This document shows, piece after piece, positions 1 through 7,027 of a stretch of 45,362 nucleotides of DNA. The position numbers and the translations under genes are program-made. The stretch covers positions 1-45,362 of the forward strand of contig JAFGQM010000055.1 in NCBI GenBank assembly GCA_016935655.1, read 5' to 3'. This DNA is from Candidatus Altarchaeota archaeon. GTDB lineage: Archaea; Altiarchaeota; Altiarchaeia; JAFGQM01. The first letter of the stretch is position 1. Each line of letters begins with the position of its first letter. The notes under the pieces were generated by a model that was not told the DNA's origin, did no database searches, and saw only the letters and a list, made by a program, of their open reading frames with translations.

Positions 1-868
1 AGGCCTGGGGGTCGAACCTCTCCAGCTGGTCAAGGCGCTCCCCAATCCCGACGAAAAAAACAGGGGCCTCTGCCACCGCGCAGGCGGATATCGCGCCGCC
101 GCCCTTGGCGGAGCCGTCCAGTTTCGTCAGTATGATGCCGTTGACCCCGCACTTCTCCTTAAACGCACGGGCCTGGACCTCTGCCTGCTGGCCGATGGTG
201 GAGTCCAAAACAAGCAGGACGTAGTCCGGGTCGACGCTCTTTTCTAGTCGTCCAATCTCCTCCATCAGCTCCTTGTCCAGGGAATGCCTGCCCTCCGAGT
301 CTATTATCACCAAATTCCGGTTCTTCTCCTTAAACTCGCTGATGCCGTGCTTGGCTATGTCGATCACGCTCCTCGCCTCCGGCTCGCCGTAGACCGGGAC
401 GTTGATCTCCTGACCCAACTGCTTCAACTGGTCGAATGCACCGGGCCTGAACTTGTCAGCGCATACGAGGCCGGGTTTGAAGCCCTTCTTCATGAAATGC
501 TTGGCGATCTTGGCGACTGTGGTGGTTTTCCCAGAGCCCTGCGTGCCCACCAGGAGTATCTTGTTCTCCTTTTCAGGGTCCAGTTCTAGCTTGGCCTCCT
601 CGCCGCCCATGAGGGCGGAGACCTCTTGGTACAAAACCTTGATTAGGTGGTCCTTCCTGGGTATGCCGGATGGCAGGCGCTCCGCCAGGGCCTTCAGCTC
701 TATATTCTTGGATATCTCGAAGACCTGGTCGACCTTGACGTCTGCGGATATCAGCGTCTTCTGGAGCTCTTTGACGATCTCCTTGACCGTCTGCTTATCG
801 ACGACGCCGCTGCCCCTTATCCTCTCGAGCACGGCCTGTAGGCCGGAGGAAAGTTTGTCGAGGACCAT
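1..868 (-). CDS. srp54: Signal recognition particle GTPase SRP54, N-terminal part (gene runs off the window)
   Basis: SRP54 binds 7S RNA and signal sequences and, with FtsY, hydrolyses GTP to deliver ribosomes to the membrane. I translated the minus strand from the ATG at 866-868; 289 codons are present before the window edge, so the C-terminal M domain is missing. An N-terminal helical N domain is followed by the G domain with P-loop GTQGSGKTTT (about residues 107-116), DKFRPGA, a G3 segment DSEGRH, the G4 motif TKLDG and the closing loop region LDQLERFDP. G3 in most SRP54 proteins is D-[TS]-A-G-R-H/N, so Ala to Glu is a small oddity. FtsY is less likely because the N domain begins at once without a long acidic extension. 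The gene is separated from its upstream neighbour by a short AT-rich gap. Confidence 0.95.
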   Translation of the reverse strand, partial: MVLDKLSSGLQAVLERIRGSGVVDKQTVKEIVKELQKTLISADVKVDQVFEISKNIELKALAERLPSGIPRKDHLIKVLYQEVSALMGGEEAKLELDPEKENKILLVGTQGSGKTTTVAKIAKHFMKKGFKPGLVCADKFRPGAFDQLKQLGQEINVPVYGEPEARSVIDIAKHGISEFKEKNRNLVIIDSEGRHSLDKELMEEIGRLEKSVDPDYVLLVLDSTIGQQAEVQARAFKEKCGVNGIILTKLDGSAKGGGAISACAVAEAPVFFVGIGERLDQLERFDPQA

Positions 869-920
869 AGGTTAGAATTAGAACTAAAGCTTATAAAAGG
901 TATCCGGGTCGATGACTGGC

Positions 921-1193
921 CTACTTCGCCCTCTCTGGGGGTGCGACTCTGACTGTGGGCTTGACGATGACGATGTCGCCGACTTGCTCTACGTCCGAAT
1001 ATCCTATGCTGTTCTCCCTTAGTATCTCCTCGACCTTGCTCTTCGAGAGGAACCCACTCTTCAGAGGGGAGAGGGTCAGTCTCATGATCTCGCCCTTCTG
1101 CAGGTTGAGGATTATGTCCTCTACCTTGCCCAGGTGTTTGGCCTTAGCAGTATAGATTTCCGTCCCGTAGAGCTCGGAGATTTTCATGCTCAT
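921..1193 (-). CDS. PRC-barrel domain protein
   Basis: This 90-residue protein is essentially one PRC-barrel fold. It opens with a KISELYGTEIYTAKAKHLGKV segment typical of these barrels (strand, turn, G-x-V), followed by short strands and the motif VGDIVIVKP. Archaeal stand-alone PRC-barrel proteins are common and have been linked to RNA metabolism and, in haloarchaea (CdpB proteins), to cell division with SepF; here sepF lies about 2.3 kb away. Two ATG codons compete, at 1193 and 1187. A GGTGG ribosome-binding element at 1202-1198 is 4 nt from the first and 10 nt from the second, so MKISEL at 1187 is a realistic alternative start. A TATA-like stretch lies at 1239-1247. The division link is inference only. 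Confidence 0.85.
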   Translation of the reverse strand: MSMKISELYGTEIYTAKAKHLGKVEDIILNLQKGEIMRLTLSPLKSGFLSKSKVEEILRENSIGYSDVEQVGDIVIVKPTVRVAPPERAK

Positions 1194-1401
1194 TTTGCCA
1201 CCGAAATTTTTTTAACTGTTATTGTTTAAGAGGAAAGGTATAAAAATCTTTTGGTCTTTGAGGAGTTTGTTGTTAGGTAACCATTATGTTCGACGACAAT
1301 TAATTGGACACCCAAGGACTGTTAAGGGGCTGAAGTTTTAGGCATGGTTGGTGGGGGTATGGTATTTTTTGGGTTTTTTGTCTCAAATTGATAAATGAGC
1401 T
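1194..1401. promoter_or_regulatory. Divergent AT-rich intergenic region between the PRC-barrel and TraB-family genes
   Basis: This 208-bp gap holds a leftward TATA-like element (minus strand TTTTTATA, 1247-1239) about 46-54 nt upstream of the PRC-barrel start. It also contains a 10-bp palindrome CAATTAATTG near 1298-1307 and a GTTTAAG motif near 1225. The rightward side is T/G-rich close to the GTG start and has no clear TATA box. No RNA gene was recognised. Confidence 0.4.
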
Positions 1402-2136
1402 GTGGATTTGGCAGGCAAAAAAGTTTATCTGATAGGGACTGTGCACATCTCTGAGGCCAGCGGGAAGAAGGTCGAGGAGACGATACGCACCGTAATGCCG
1501 CCAGTGGTATGCTTAGAGCTGGATGCGCAAAGGTTCGGCGCCCTGCGCGAGTTGGATGCGGAGGGGGGCCACTTCCGATATTCACCAGACGTCTCGGAGC
1601 TGATGACCCTGCCTGGTCTGATGCGCTGGCTGCAGCAGAAGTTGGGCGAGGAGTTCGGGGTCTTCCCCGGCTCTGAGATGCTATCAGCATACAGGACCGC
1701 GCGGGCCTATAAGCTTCCGCTGGCGTTGATAGACCGGCCCGTCCAGTACACGATCGCGCGCATGTGGGGGTCGATGAAGTTCAGTGAGAAGATGAAGCTA
1801 GCGGGCTATCTTGGAGCGGCCACAGGGGCGTTTCTCCTTAAACCCGTGATGGGCGACAGGGCCTTCAGCTTCCTGTCGTTCATGGGCAAGAACAGGAAGC
1901 TAGACCTGCAGGCACTGGAGAGGGGAGAGGGTGTCGACGGGCTGCTTGCTGAGTTTAAGGAGGAGTTCCCCTCCATCTACAAGACATTGGTGGAGGAGAG
2001 GGATGTGGTGATGGTGAAGAATATCCTGGCGTTGCTCGGTAAGTTCGACGTTTTGGTCGTTGTTGTGGGCCTGGGGCATGTGGGCGGGATGAAAAAACTG
2101 CTGGGGGAAGGGGGCGTCAAGGTTGAGTTAGCTTGA
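1402..2136 (+). CDS. TraB/PrgY/GumN-family protein
   Basis: This 244-residue protein matches the TraB (PF01963) family, proposed to be metalloprotease-like (Tiki-related) but with no settled archaeal function. It starts with KVYLIGTVHISEASGKKVEE, the family's G-T-x-H-x-S signature, then LELDAQRF, an ERDVVMVKNI segment and the C-terminal VVVVGLGHVGGM motif with the second conserved His. The start is GTG: an in-frame TGA at 1396-1398 makes GTG 1402 the earliest possible start, and it places the first strand correctly. A segment around residues 138-150 is hydrophobic (YLGAATGAFLLKPV) and may touch membrane. The 3' end overlaps the convergent cdc6 gene by 9 bp. Pheromone-shutdown annotations for this family come from Enterococcus PrgY and should not be carried over. 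Confidence 0.85.
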   Translation: MDLAGKKVYLIGTVHISEASGKKVEETIRTVMPPVVCLELDAQRFGALRELDAEGGHFRYSPDVSELMTLPGLMRWLQQKLGEEFGVFPGSEMLSAYRTARAYKLPLALIDRPVQYTIARMWGSMKFSEKMKLAGYLGAATGAFLLKPVMGDRAFSFLSFMGKNRKLDLQALERGEGVDGLLAEFKEEFPSIYKTLVEERDVVMVKNILALLGKFDVLVVVVGLGHVGGMKKLLGEGGVKVELA

Positions 2137-3366
2137 GAGTTTAAGGGACTTTATCACGTACTGCTTTATCTTCTGCGGGTCCTCGCCCAGCTCTATGAAC
2201 CTGCTCTGGCCCCTGCTGCCCTTGCCCGAGAATTGCATGGATACGAACCCCAGCATCTCCAAGTCATTCAGGTACTCCCTTATCCACCGCATGCTCCGCG
2301 GCTTCTCCTTGATCTGCCTGCACAGCTTTCGGTACTCCTCATAGACCTCACCTGACATGAACTGCGTCCTCTTCTCGCCGGTCAAATCCCGTTGTTCGTT
2401 CTCGGTCAAATTAGCTAGAGTCAGCAACAGGACCTGCTGGTGGTCGGGCAACGTGCTTAAACCCTCCAAGACCACGTCCTCTTCAACTCCCTTCTTGGCG
2501 GCCTCGACATCGTCGGTGGTCATCATCTTCGCTTCTCTGGCTTCTGCGATTTCCCCGGCCTTCCTTAAAAGCCTAAGCGCATATCGTGCGTCACCGCCTT
2601 CCTTTGAGGCGACTGCGGCGATGAGCCTGACGGCGGAATCGTCCACCACCCCTTCCTTAAACCCCTGTTTCACCCTCTCCTTCATGATTTTGATCAGCTG
2701 CTTCGCGTTGTATGGTGGGAAGACCAGCTCCTCCTCACACAGCGTGGATTTGCTCCTCGGGTCCAGGTCCCGCTTGAAGAAGAGGTTGTTTGAGATGCCA
2801 ACGACGGCCAAGAACCCCTTCTTGATCTCGTCGTTTATGCGGGTCAGCGTATATAGCAAGGAGTCCAAGTCCTTGACCGCATCCACCTCGTCTAGGATGG
2901 TCACGACGCCAGCACCACCGTCGTTTATGAAACCGACCAAGGTCTCATACAACACACTCGGAGGCGCGCCGGATTCGTGGACCTTCACGCCTTTCGAAGT
3001 GAAATAGTTGGTCTCCTGCTCCCAAAGGTCCCTCAAAAGCTTGACGAGCACCCGGTACTTGCTATCGTGTACTTTGTTATTTATGTAGACGACGTGTAGC
3101 CCGATGCCCTTCTTCCTACAGACGTCCAAAAGCTCCCCGGACACGAAGCGCGTGACTATGGTCTTCCCAACCCCGGTTTTCCCATAGATGAATATGTTGG
3201 GCGGCTTCTCGTTCTTTAGGGCGGGGCTCATCAGCTTGACGACGCTCTTTATCTCGCTCTCCCTATAGGGCAATTTGGGCGGTATGTAGTGGGGGGAAAG
3301 GATGGACTTGTCCTTGAAGACCAGGTACTCTGCCACGAACTCTGAGAAGAGGTTTTCTTGCTCCAT
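2128..3366 (-). CDS. cdc6: Orc1/Cdc6-type replication initiator AAA+ ATPase
   Basis: Archaeal Orc1/Cdc6 proteins bind origin recognition boxes and help load the MCM helicase. The 412-residue product has the expected order: Walker A FIYGKTGVGKT (about residues 58-68), Walker B VVTILDEVDAV (about 153-163), sensor-1 AVVGISNN, a sensor-2/lid region GGDARYALRLLRKAGEIA, and a C-terminal winged-helix region with MRWIREYLNDLEMLGFV. Length is normal. In many archaea an origin sits next to this gene, so the gap upstream (3367-3483) is a candidate origin, although I saw no clear set of origin recognition boxes. It is convergent and overlapping with the TraB-family gene and divergent from sepF. Confidence 0.95.
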   Translation of the reverse strand: MEQENLFSEFVAEYLVFKDKSILSPHYIPPKLPYRESEIKSVVKLMSPALKNEKPPNIFIYGKTGVGKTIVTRFVSGELLDVCRKKGIGLHVVYINNKVHDSKYRVLVKLLRDLWEQETNYFTSKGVKVHESGAPPSVLYETLVGFINDGGAGVVTILDEVDAVKDLDSLLYTLTRINDEIKKGFLAVVGISNNLFFKRDLDPRSKSTLCEEELVFPPYNAKQLIKIMKERVKQGFKEGVVDDSAVRLIAAVASKEGGDARYALRLLRKAGEIAEAREAKMMTTDDVEAAKKGVEEDVVLEGLSTLPDHQQVLLLTLANLTENEQRDLTGEKRTQFMSGEVYEEYRKLCRQIKEKPRSMRWIREYLNDLEMLGFVSMQFSGKGSRGQSRFIELGEDPQKIKQYVIKSLKLSS

Positions 3367-3483
3367 GTTAGAAGTAGGATGCAGTCGTTTTTATAGTTTT
3401 ACAGGTAAAAGAAGGTGTATAGTTTGGGTGGGGTTCAATAAAAACTATTTTTCTTTTTTCTAAAAAATAAATCTGGGTAAAAA
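3367..3483. promoter_or_regulatory. AT-rich divergent region between cdc6 and sepF; possible but unproven origin
   Basis: The 117-bp gap is strongly T/A-rich, with runs such as CTATTTTTCTTTTTTCTAAAA near the sepF side and a G-rich GTTTGGGTGGGG stretch in the middle (about 3423-3434). Divergent promoters are expected. Position next to an initiator gene and AT-richness are the only arguments for an origin; I did not find repeated origin boxes. Confidence 0.3.
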
Positions 3484-3849
3484 ATGGGAGTCAAGTCGTG
3501 GCTTGGTTTTGAGGAAGAGGAAGAGGCAGTGGATTTAGAGGAGTATCTGGAGGGCATCGGCCTTCATGAAGGCGAGATGTTGGATGAGGACAAATACACA
3601 TACGTTAAGAGCATCAACGCAAACTCACCAGAAGTCATATCAGATGCCGAGAGGGAGCTCAAGAAGGGGAATATCATAATCCTGGACACAGAGGCCTTGG
3701 CCCAGACCAACCGCCTCTCACTGAAGAAGCTGATAACTGACCTCAAAGCCTTGGAAAATGAGATAGATGGGGACATGGGCAGGATTTCGGAGACCAAGAT
3801 ACTCTTTGTGCCCAGCGGATTCAGGCTTCTTAAGAGGAAGTTCGAGTGA
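3484..3849 (+). CDS. sepF: SepF-like cell division protein
   Basis: SepF anchors FtsZ to the membrane in archaea that divide with FtsZ. This 121-residue protein has the standard archaeal SepF plan: a short amphipathic start (MGVKSWLGF) that could be a membrane-targeting helix, an acidic linker, then the compact SepF fold from about residue 38 with YVKSINANS, a helix, GNIIILDTEAL and the end signature DGDMGRISETKILFVPSGF. The ATG at 3484 follows a G-rich stretch. It is divergent from cdc6 and followed 82 bp later by an unknown membrane protein. FtsZ itself is not in the window. Confidence 0.88.
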   Translation: MGVKSWLGFEEEEEAVDLEEYLEGIGLHEGEMLDEDKYTYVKSINANSPEVISDAERELKKGNIIILDTEALAQTNRLSLKKLITDLKALENEIDGDMGRISETKILFVPSGFRLLKRKFE

Positions 3850-3931
3850 GTCCCGTTCTCAATGGAGTCGGCCAATCACAGATAGTATTAACCTGACCAC
3901 AATTTTTATCCCTTCCTCGTTAAATTACCCT

Positions 3932-4906
3932 ATGCCGGACAAAACAGAGGATAGGGATTTTGACGAGTTGATGGGTGATTTGGAGGATAATATCTTTGGT
4001 GCTGAAGAAGCCGAAGAGCCGCACAAGGAAGGCGAACCCGCACCGCCAGAGAAACACAAGACCCTCCCGACCCTGGTCGACCAGAAGACGGCGGGCGACG
4101 TTCTCAAGGACGTTCTTAAGGAGAAGAACCAGCGGAGGTATGATTTGATGGGGCTAGAGCTGGTCTTCCGGCCTTATTGGTTTTTCACCTACACCTGCGA
4201 GTTGATTATGAGGGGCCCGGACGGCAACATAGCCGACTCGGAGGAGATAGGGGGCAGGATAGCCATAGACGCCGAGACGGGCATGCTCGCCGACTACCTG
4301 CAGGACCTGCTGGAGCACGAACCGATCGAGGTCGTGGAGCTGGATGAGGAGTTGAGGCAGGTTGGCGAGGCGAAGGTGGTGGAACCAAAAATCAAAGAGA
4401 AGGAACTCGAGAAGTTCGTCCAGCAGAAGATCTCCGGCGTCCTGCGCGCAGACAAGGAGAACGTGTCTGTAGCGGGCTTCGAGCTGATGTGGTCCCCCGT
4501 CTACAGGTTCTGGCTGACAATCAAGAAGAAGACGCACAACGTCCAGATCGACGGATGCGGCGGCTACCCGGTGAACTACGACGATATCCCCCTTAAACCG
4601 AAGACGTGGTTTGACATAATAAGGGATGATATTGAAGCCCTTAAAGAGCCGAAGAAATGGGGCTCCTTCCTTAAGAGGAAGGCCGGTGCTGTTAGGAAAG
4701 GCGGCGGCGGGGCCGCAAAACACACGACTGGCTTGGCGGAGGGCATCGCCGGGCTGGGCTTGACTGCGTTCTTCCTCTATGGGCTTGGGGATGGCAAGCC
4801 AGAAATCACATTGGTTGCGTTGCTTTTGCTAGGGGCGTTCATCTGGTATCTCCTTAAAAAGGGCAAGAAACCTGAACAACCCCCACCGCCTCCACCACCT
4901 CAATGA
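3932..4906 (+). CDS. Unknown protein with duplicated soluble domain and C-terminal membrane segments
   Basis: I do not recognise a named family. The 324-residue product has an acidic, probably disordered N-terminus (1-45), then two similar segments at about 57-105 and 162-210. Each has a helix (VLKDVLKEKNQRRY / ISGVLRADKENVSV), a strand and a Pro-Tyr/aromatic stretch (ELVFRPYWFFTYTCEL / ELMWSPVYRFWLTI), which looks like internal duplication. A basic, Gly-rich linker (about 247-262) leads to two hydrophobic segments at about 269-286 and 291-308 and a basic, polyproline tail ending in seven prolines plus Gln. Start choice: ATG 3932 lies just after a T-rich promoter-like gap; an upstream in-frame ATG at 3767 would lie inside sepF and gives an implausible N-terminus. 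Location after sepF hints at an envelope or division role, but this is unproven. Confidence 0.75.
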   Translation: MPDKTEDRDFDELMGDLEDNIFGAEEAEEPHKEGEPAPPEKHKTLPTLVDQKTAGDVLKDVLKEKNQRRYDLMGLELVFRPYWFFTYTCELIMRGPDGNIADSEEIGGRIAIDAETGMLADYLQDLLEHEPIEVVELDEELRQVGEAKVVEPKIKEKELEKFVQQKISGVLRADKENVSVAGFELMWSPVYRFWLTIKKKTHNVQIDGCGGYPVNYDDIPLKPKTWFDIIRDDIEALKEPKKWGSFLKRKAGAVRKGGGGAAKHTTGLAEGIAGLGLTAFFLYGLGDGKPEITLVALLLLGAFIWYLLKKGKKPEQPPPPPPPQ

Positions 4907-4934
4907 ATAGGGGAAGTGGCCCCCCTCTCTCACA

Positions 4935-6518
4935 ATGATCTACGACACGAAGAAGATACAGCAGGAAGCCAAGAAGGATTTTTTCAAGACTTGGGAGAAA
5001 ACAAAACTTCAGCTTCCGAAGGATGTTCCCGGGTTTAAGGAAAAACTACTTAAGCCCTCAATACCGGAACCACACCCCCTCCAGAACACAATCCAGAAGA
5101 TACGCTCAACATTTTTGTCCCTCGGGTTTAAGGAGGTCGAGAACCCCCTCTTCGTCGAGGAGCAGGACGTCTACAAGCAATACGGGCCCGAGGCCCCGGC
5201 TATACTGGATAGGTGTTACTACCTAGCCGGGCTCCCGCGCCCCGACATCGGTTTAAGCGACTCCAAGATAGCCGCCATCAAGAAGGTCGTCCCAGGGTTC
5301 GGCAAGAACCAGGTCGGAACTATGAAGGACATCCTCCGCGACTACAAGCTGGGCAGGATAGAGGGCGACGATTTCGTCGAGACCATAGAGCAGGGGTTGG
5401 GCATAACGACCGAGCAATCCACCCAGATCCTAAGTTTGTTCGACGAGCTGAAGAAGCTCAAGGCAGACCCGACGACCACCACCCTCCGGAGCCACATGAC
5501 AGCCGCGTGGTTCTCGACCGTCGCCGCGCTCCAAGACAAGATGGAGCGCCCCATCAAGCTCTTCTCGATGGGTCTCCGCTTCCGGAGGGAGCAGAAGGTC
5601 GACGCATCCCACCTGCGCGCTCACTACGGCGCATCCTGCGTGGTCATCGACGAGGACATGAACCTCGAGGCAGGCAAGGCCCTGGCGACCGCCATCCTAA
5701 AGCCCCTCGGGTTTAAGGAACTCGAGTTTAAGCAGAAGGAGGCGACCTCCACCTACTATGCCAACGAGTCGGAGTACGAGGTCTACGGCAAGCACGGCGC
5801 CGAGCTGCTGGAGATAGCCGACATAGGGATGTACTCGCCAATAGCACTTGCCAACTACGACATAAAATACCCGACATTCAACGCAGGCTTCGGCATCGAG
5901 CGCATACTCATGGTCAAGGAAGGGTTCACCGATGTCCGTGGGGTGATGTTCCCGCAGTTTTACACTACGACCGAACTCTCCGACGAGGAGATCGCACGTT
6001 CGATAGAGATCGACCTTAAACCGAAAACCGAGGACGGGAAGAAGCTCTCCGCGCGCATAGAGGAGGTCGCAGCCAAACACGCGAACGAGCCCTCACCATG
6101 CAGTTTCGAGGCCTACAAAGGAACTTTTTTGGGCAAGAAAATCGTCGTCAGTGTCTTGGAGAAGGAATCGAACACAAAGCTGCTCGGCCCCGCAACGCTA
6201 AACGAGATCTACGTCCACAACGGCGGCATCTACGGGTTGCCGAAGGAGGGGTTTAAGGACAAGGCGAAGGGGATACAGGAGAAGGGCATCAACACCAAAA
6301 TCACCTACCTGCGCGCGATTTCAGACTACTTCGCCGCGCGCATAGAGGAAGCGATAAAGGCGGGCGAACCCTACAGTGGACAAATCAAAATGGCCAAGAC
6401 CGCGCCGGACGTCAATATCAAGATCGGCGAGCATGCCGCCAGGTTCCTCCAGTCCAAACGAAAGGAGATAATGCTGAAGGGTCCGATCTTCACGGCGGTC
6501 GAGGCGAAACTCGTTTAG
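4935..6518 (+). CDS. sepS: O-phosphoseryl-tRNA(Cys) synthetase (SepRS)
   Basis: SepRS charges tRNA-Cys with O-phosphoserine; SepCysS then converts it to Cys-tRNA, giving both cysteine and its coding tRNA. The 527-residue product has the right length and the class II synthetase motifs: motif 2 region GLRFRREQKVDASHLRAHYG (about residues 212-231) and motif 3 NAGFGIERILMVKEG (about 318-332). The N-terminal Lys-rich helix, LGFKEVENP and the C-terminal anticodon-binding extension are typical of SepRS rather than PheRS alpha, its closest relative. The ATG at 4935 gives the conserved MIYDTKKI start. SepCysS is not present in the window. The gene holds many copies of the GTTTAAG motif (5033, 5126, 5251, 5708, 5725, 6251 areas). 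Confidence 0.93.
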   Translation: MIYDTKKIQQEAKKDFFKTWEKTKLQLPKDVPGFKEKLLKPSIPEPHPLQNTIQKIRSTFLSLGFKEVENPLFVEEQDVYKQYGPEAPAILDRCYYLAGLPRPDIGLSDSKIAAIKKVVPGFGKNQVGTMKDILRDYKLGRIEGDDFVETIEQGLGITTEQSTQILSLFDELKKLKADPTTTTLRSHMTAAWFSTVAALQDKMERPIKLFSMGLRFRREQKVDASHLRAHYGASCVVIDEDMNLEAGKALATAILKPLGFKELEFKQKEATSTYYANESEYEVYGKHGAELLEIADIGMYSPIALANYDIKYPTFNAGFGIERILMVKEGFTDVRGVMFPQFYTTTELSDEEIARSIEIDLKPKTEDGKKLSARIEEVAAKHANEPSPCSFEAYKGTFLGKKIVVSVLEKESNTKLLGPATLNEIYVHNGGIYGLPKEGFKDKAKGIQEKGINTKITYLRAISDYFAARIEEAIKAGEPYSGQIKMAKTAPDVNIKIGEHAARFLQSKRKEIMLKGPIFTAVEAKLV

Positions 6519-6520
6519 AT

Positions 6521-6602
6521 TGTAGTACCTAACTCTTTTTGATGGTTGGCCTAATCTATCATATCTTTGAAGAAATGTAGTACCTAAAACTCTGGCCTAA
6601 TC
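6521..6602. repeat. Imperfect direct repeat between sepS and the small gene at 6612
   Basis: TGTAGTACCTAA occurs at 6521-6532 and 6576-6587, and each copy is followed by TGGCCTAATC (6546-6555 and 6593-6602). The two units have the same order but different internal spacing (35 and 27 bp). The gap lies between the 3' ends of two convergent genes, so this could be a duplicated 3' or termination element, or a mobile-element scar. Confidence 0.6.
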
Positions 6603-6611
6603 CTGCAGGTT

Positions 6612-6995
6612 TTAAGAGGAATGTGCTCTCTCTGCCCGCAACAGCTGTTCAAGGCTTAGCTTTTCATTTAAAAAAGCCTCGTAATTCCTTCCACCCCTAA
6701 AATTCCTACAAAGCATTTCAGCCTGCCCTTGTGAAATATGGCCGGAATTGACCAGGTGTTGGATTACGTTCCCATATTGCATGCGCATTCTCCTATCGCC
6801 CCTTCCCCTCATTGCTTGCAAAATTGCCGGTATTGTTTTTTTGGTAAAATATCCTAATTCCTCTCGAGATACCTGGGGTGTAACAGGTGCTTTTTCAGAT
6901 AGCTTTGGTTTTGTGACCCCAAACCTTTTTTCTAATGTTTCAAGACCCTCCCCAAAAGGAACAAATTTTCCCCTTTTCCTTCCCGGTTTTTTCAT
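6612..6995 (-). CDS. Small basic helical protein of unknown function downstream of cdc48
   Basis: I do not recognise this protein of 127 residues. It is basic, with an N-terminal KKPGRKRGK stretch, a central Arg-rich helix (QAMRGRGDRRMRMQYGNVI) and a C-terminal helical part ending LRAERAHSS. There is one Cys and no membrane segment. ATG 6995 is preferred; an in-frame TTG at 7007 would add four residues, and an AAGGAG element sits at 7015-7010. It starts about 30 bp after the cdc48 stop on the same strand and is probably the last gene of the hsp20-cdc48 unit. Its codons are clearly more A/T-rich (many TTT, AAA, AAT) than those of its neighbours, which suggests a lineage-specific or acquired gene. 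Confidence 0.65.
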   Translation of the reverse strand: MKKPGRKRGKFVPFGEGLETLEKRFGVTKPKLSEKAPVTPQVSREELGYFTKKTIPAILQAMRGRGDRRMRMQYGNVIQHLVNSGHISQGQAEMLCRNFRGGRNYEAFLNEKLSLEQLLRAERAHSS

Positions 6996-7027
6996 TCCAA
7001 TCGTCAAATCTCCTTAAACCCGCAAAC

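Noticed and set aside
453..875. Plus-strand open frames at the left edge
   Set aside because: The minus strand encodes SRP54 with all GTPase motifs, so these are antisense shadows.
3767..3931. Upstream extension of the unknown protein at 3932
   Set aside because: It would start inside sepF and add a Ser/Pro/Arg-rich stretch without conservation signs; ATG 3932 follows a promoter-like gap.
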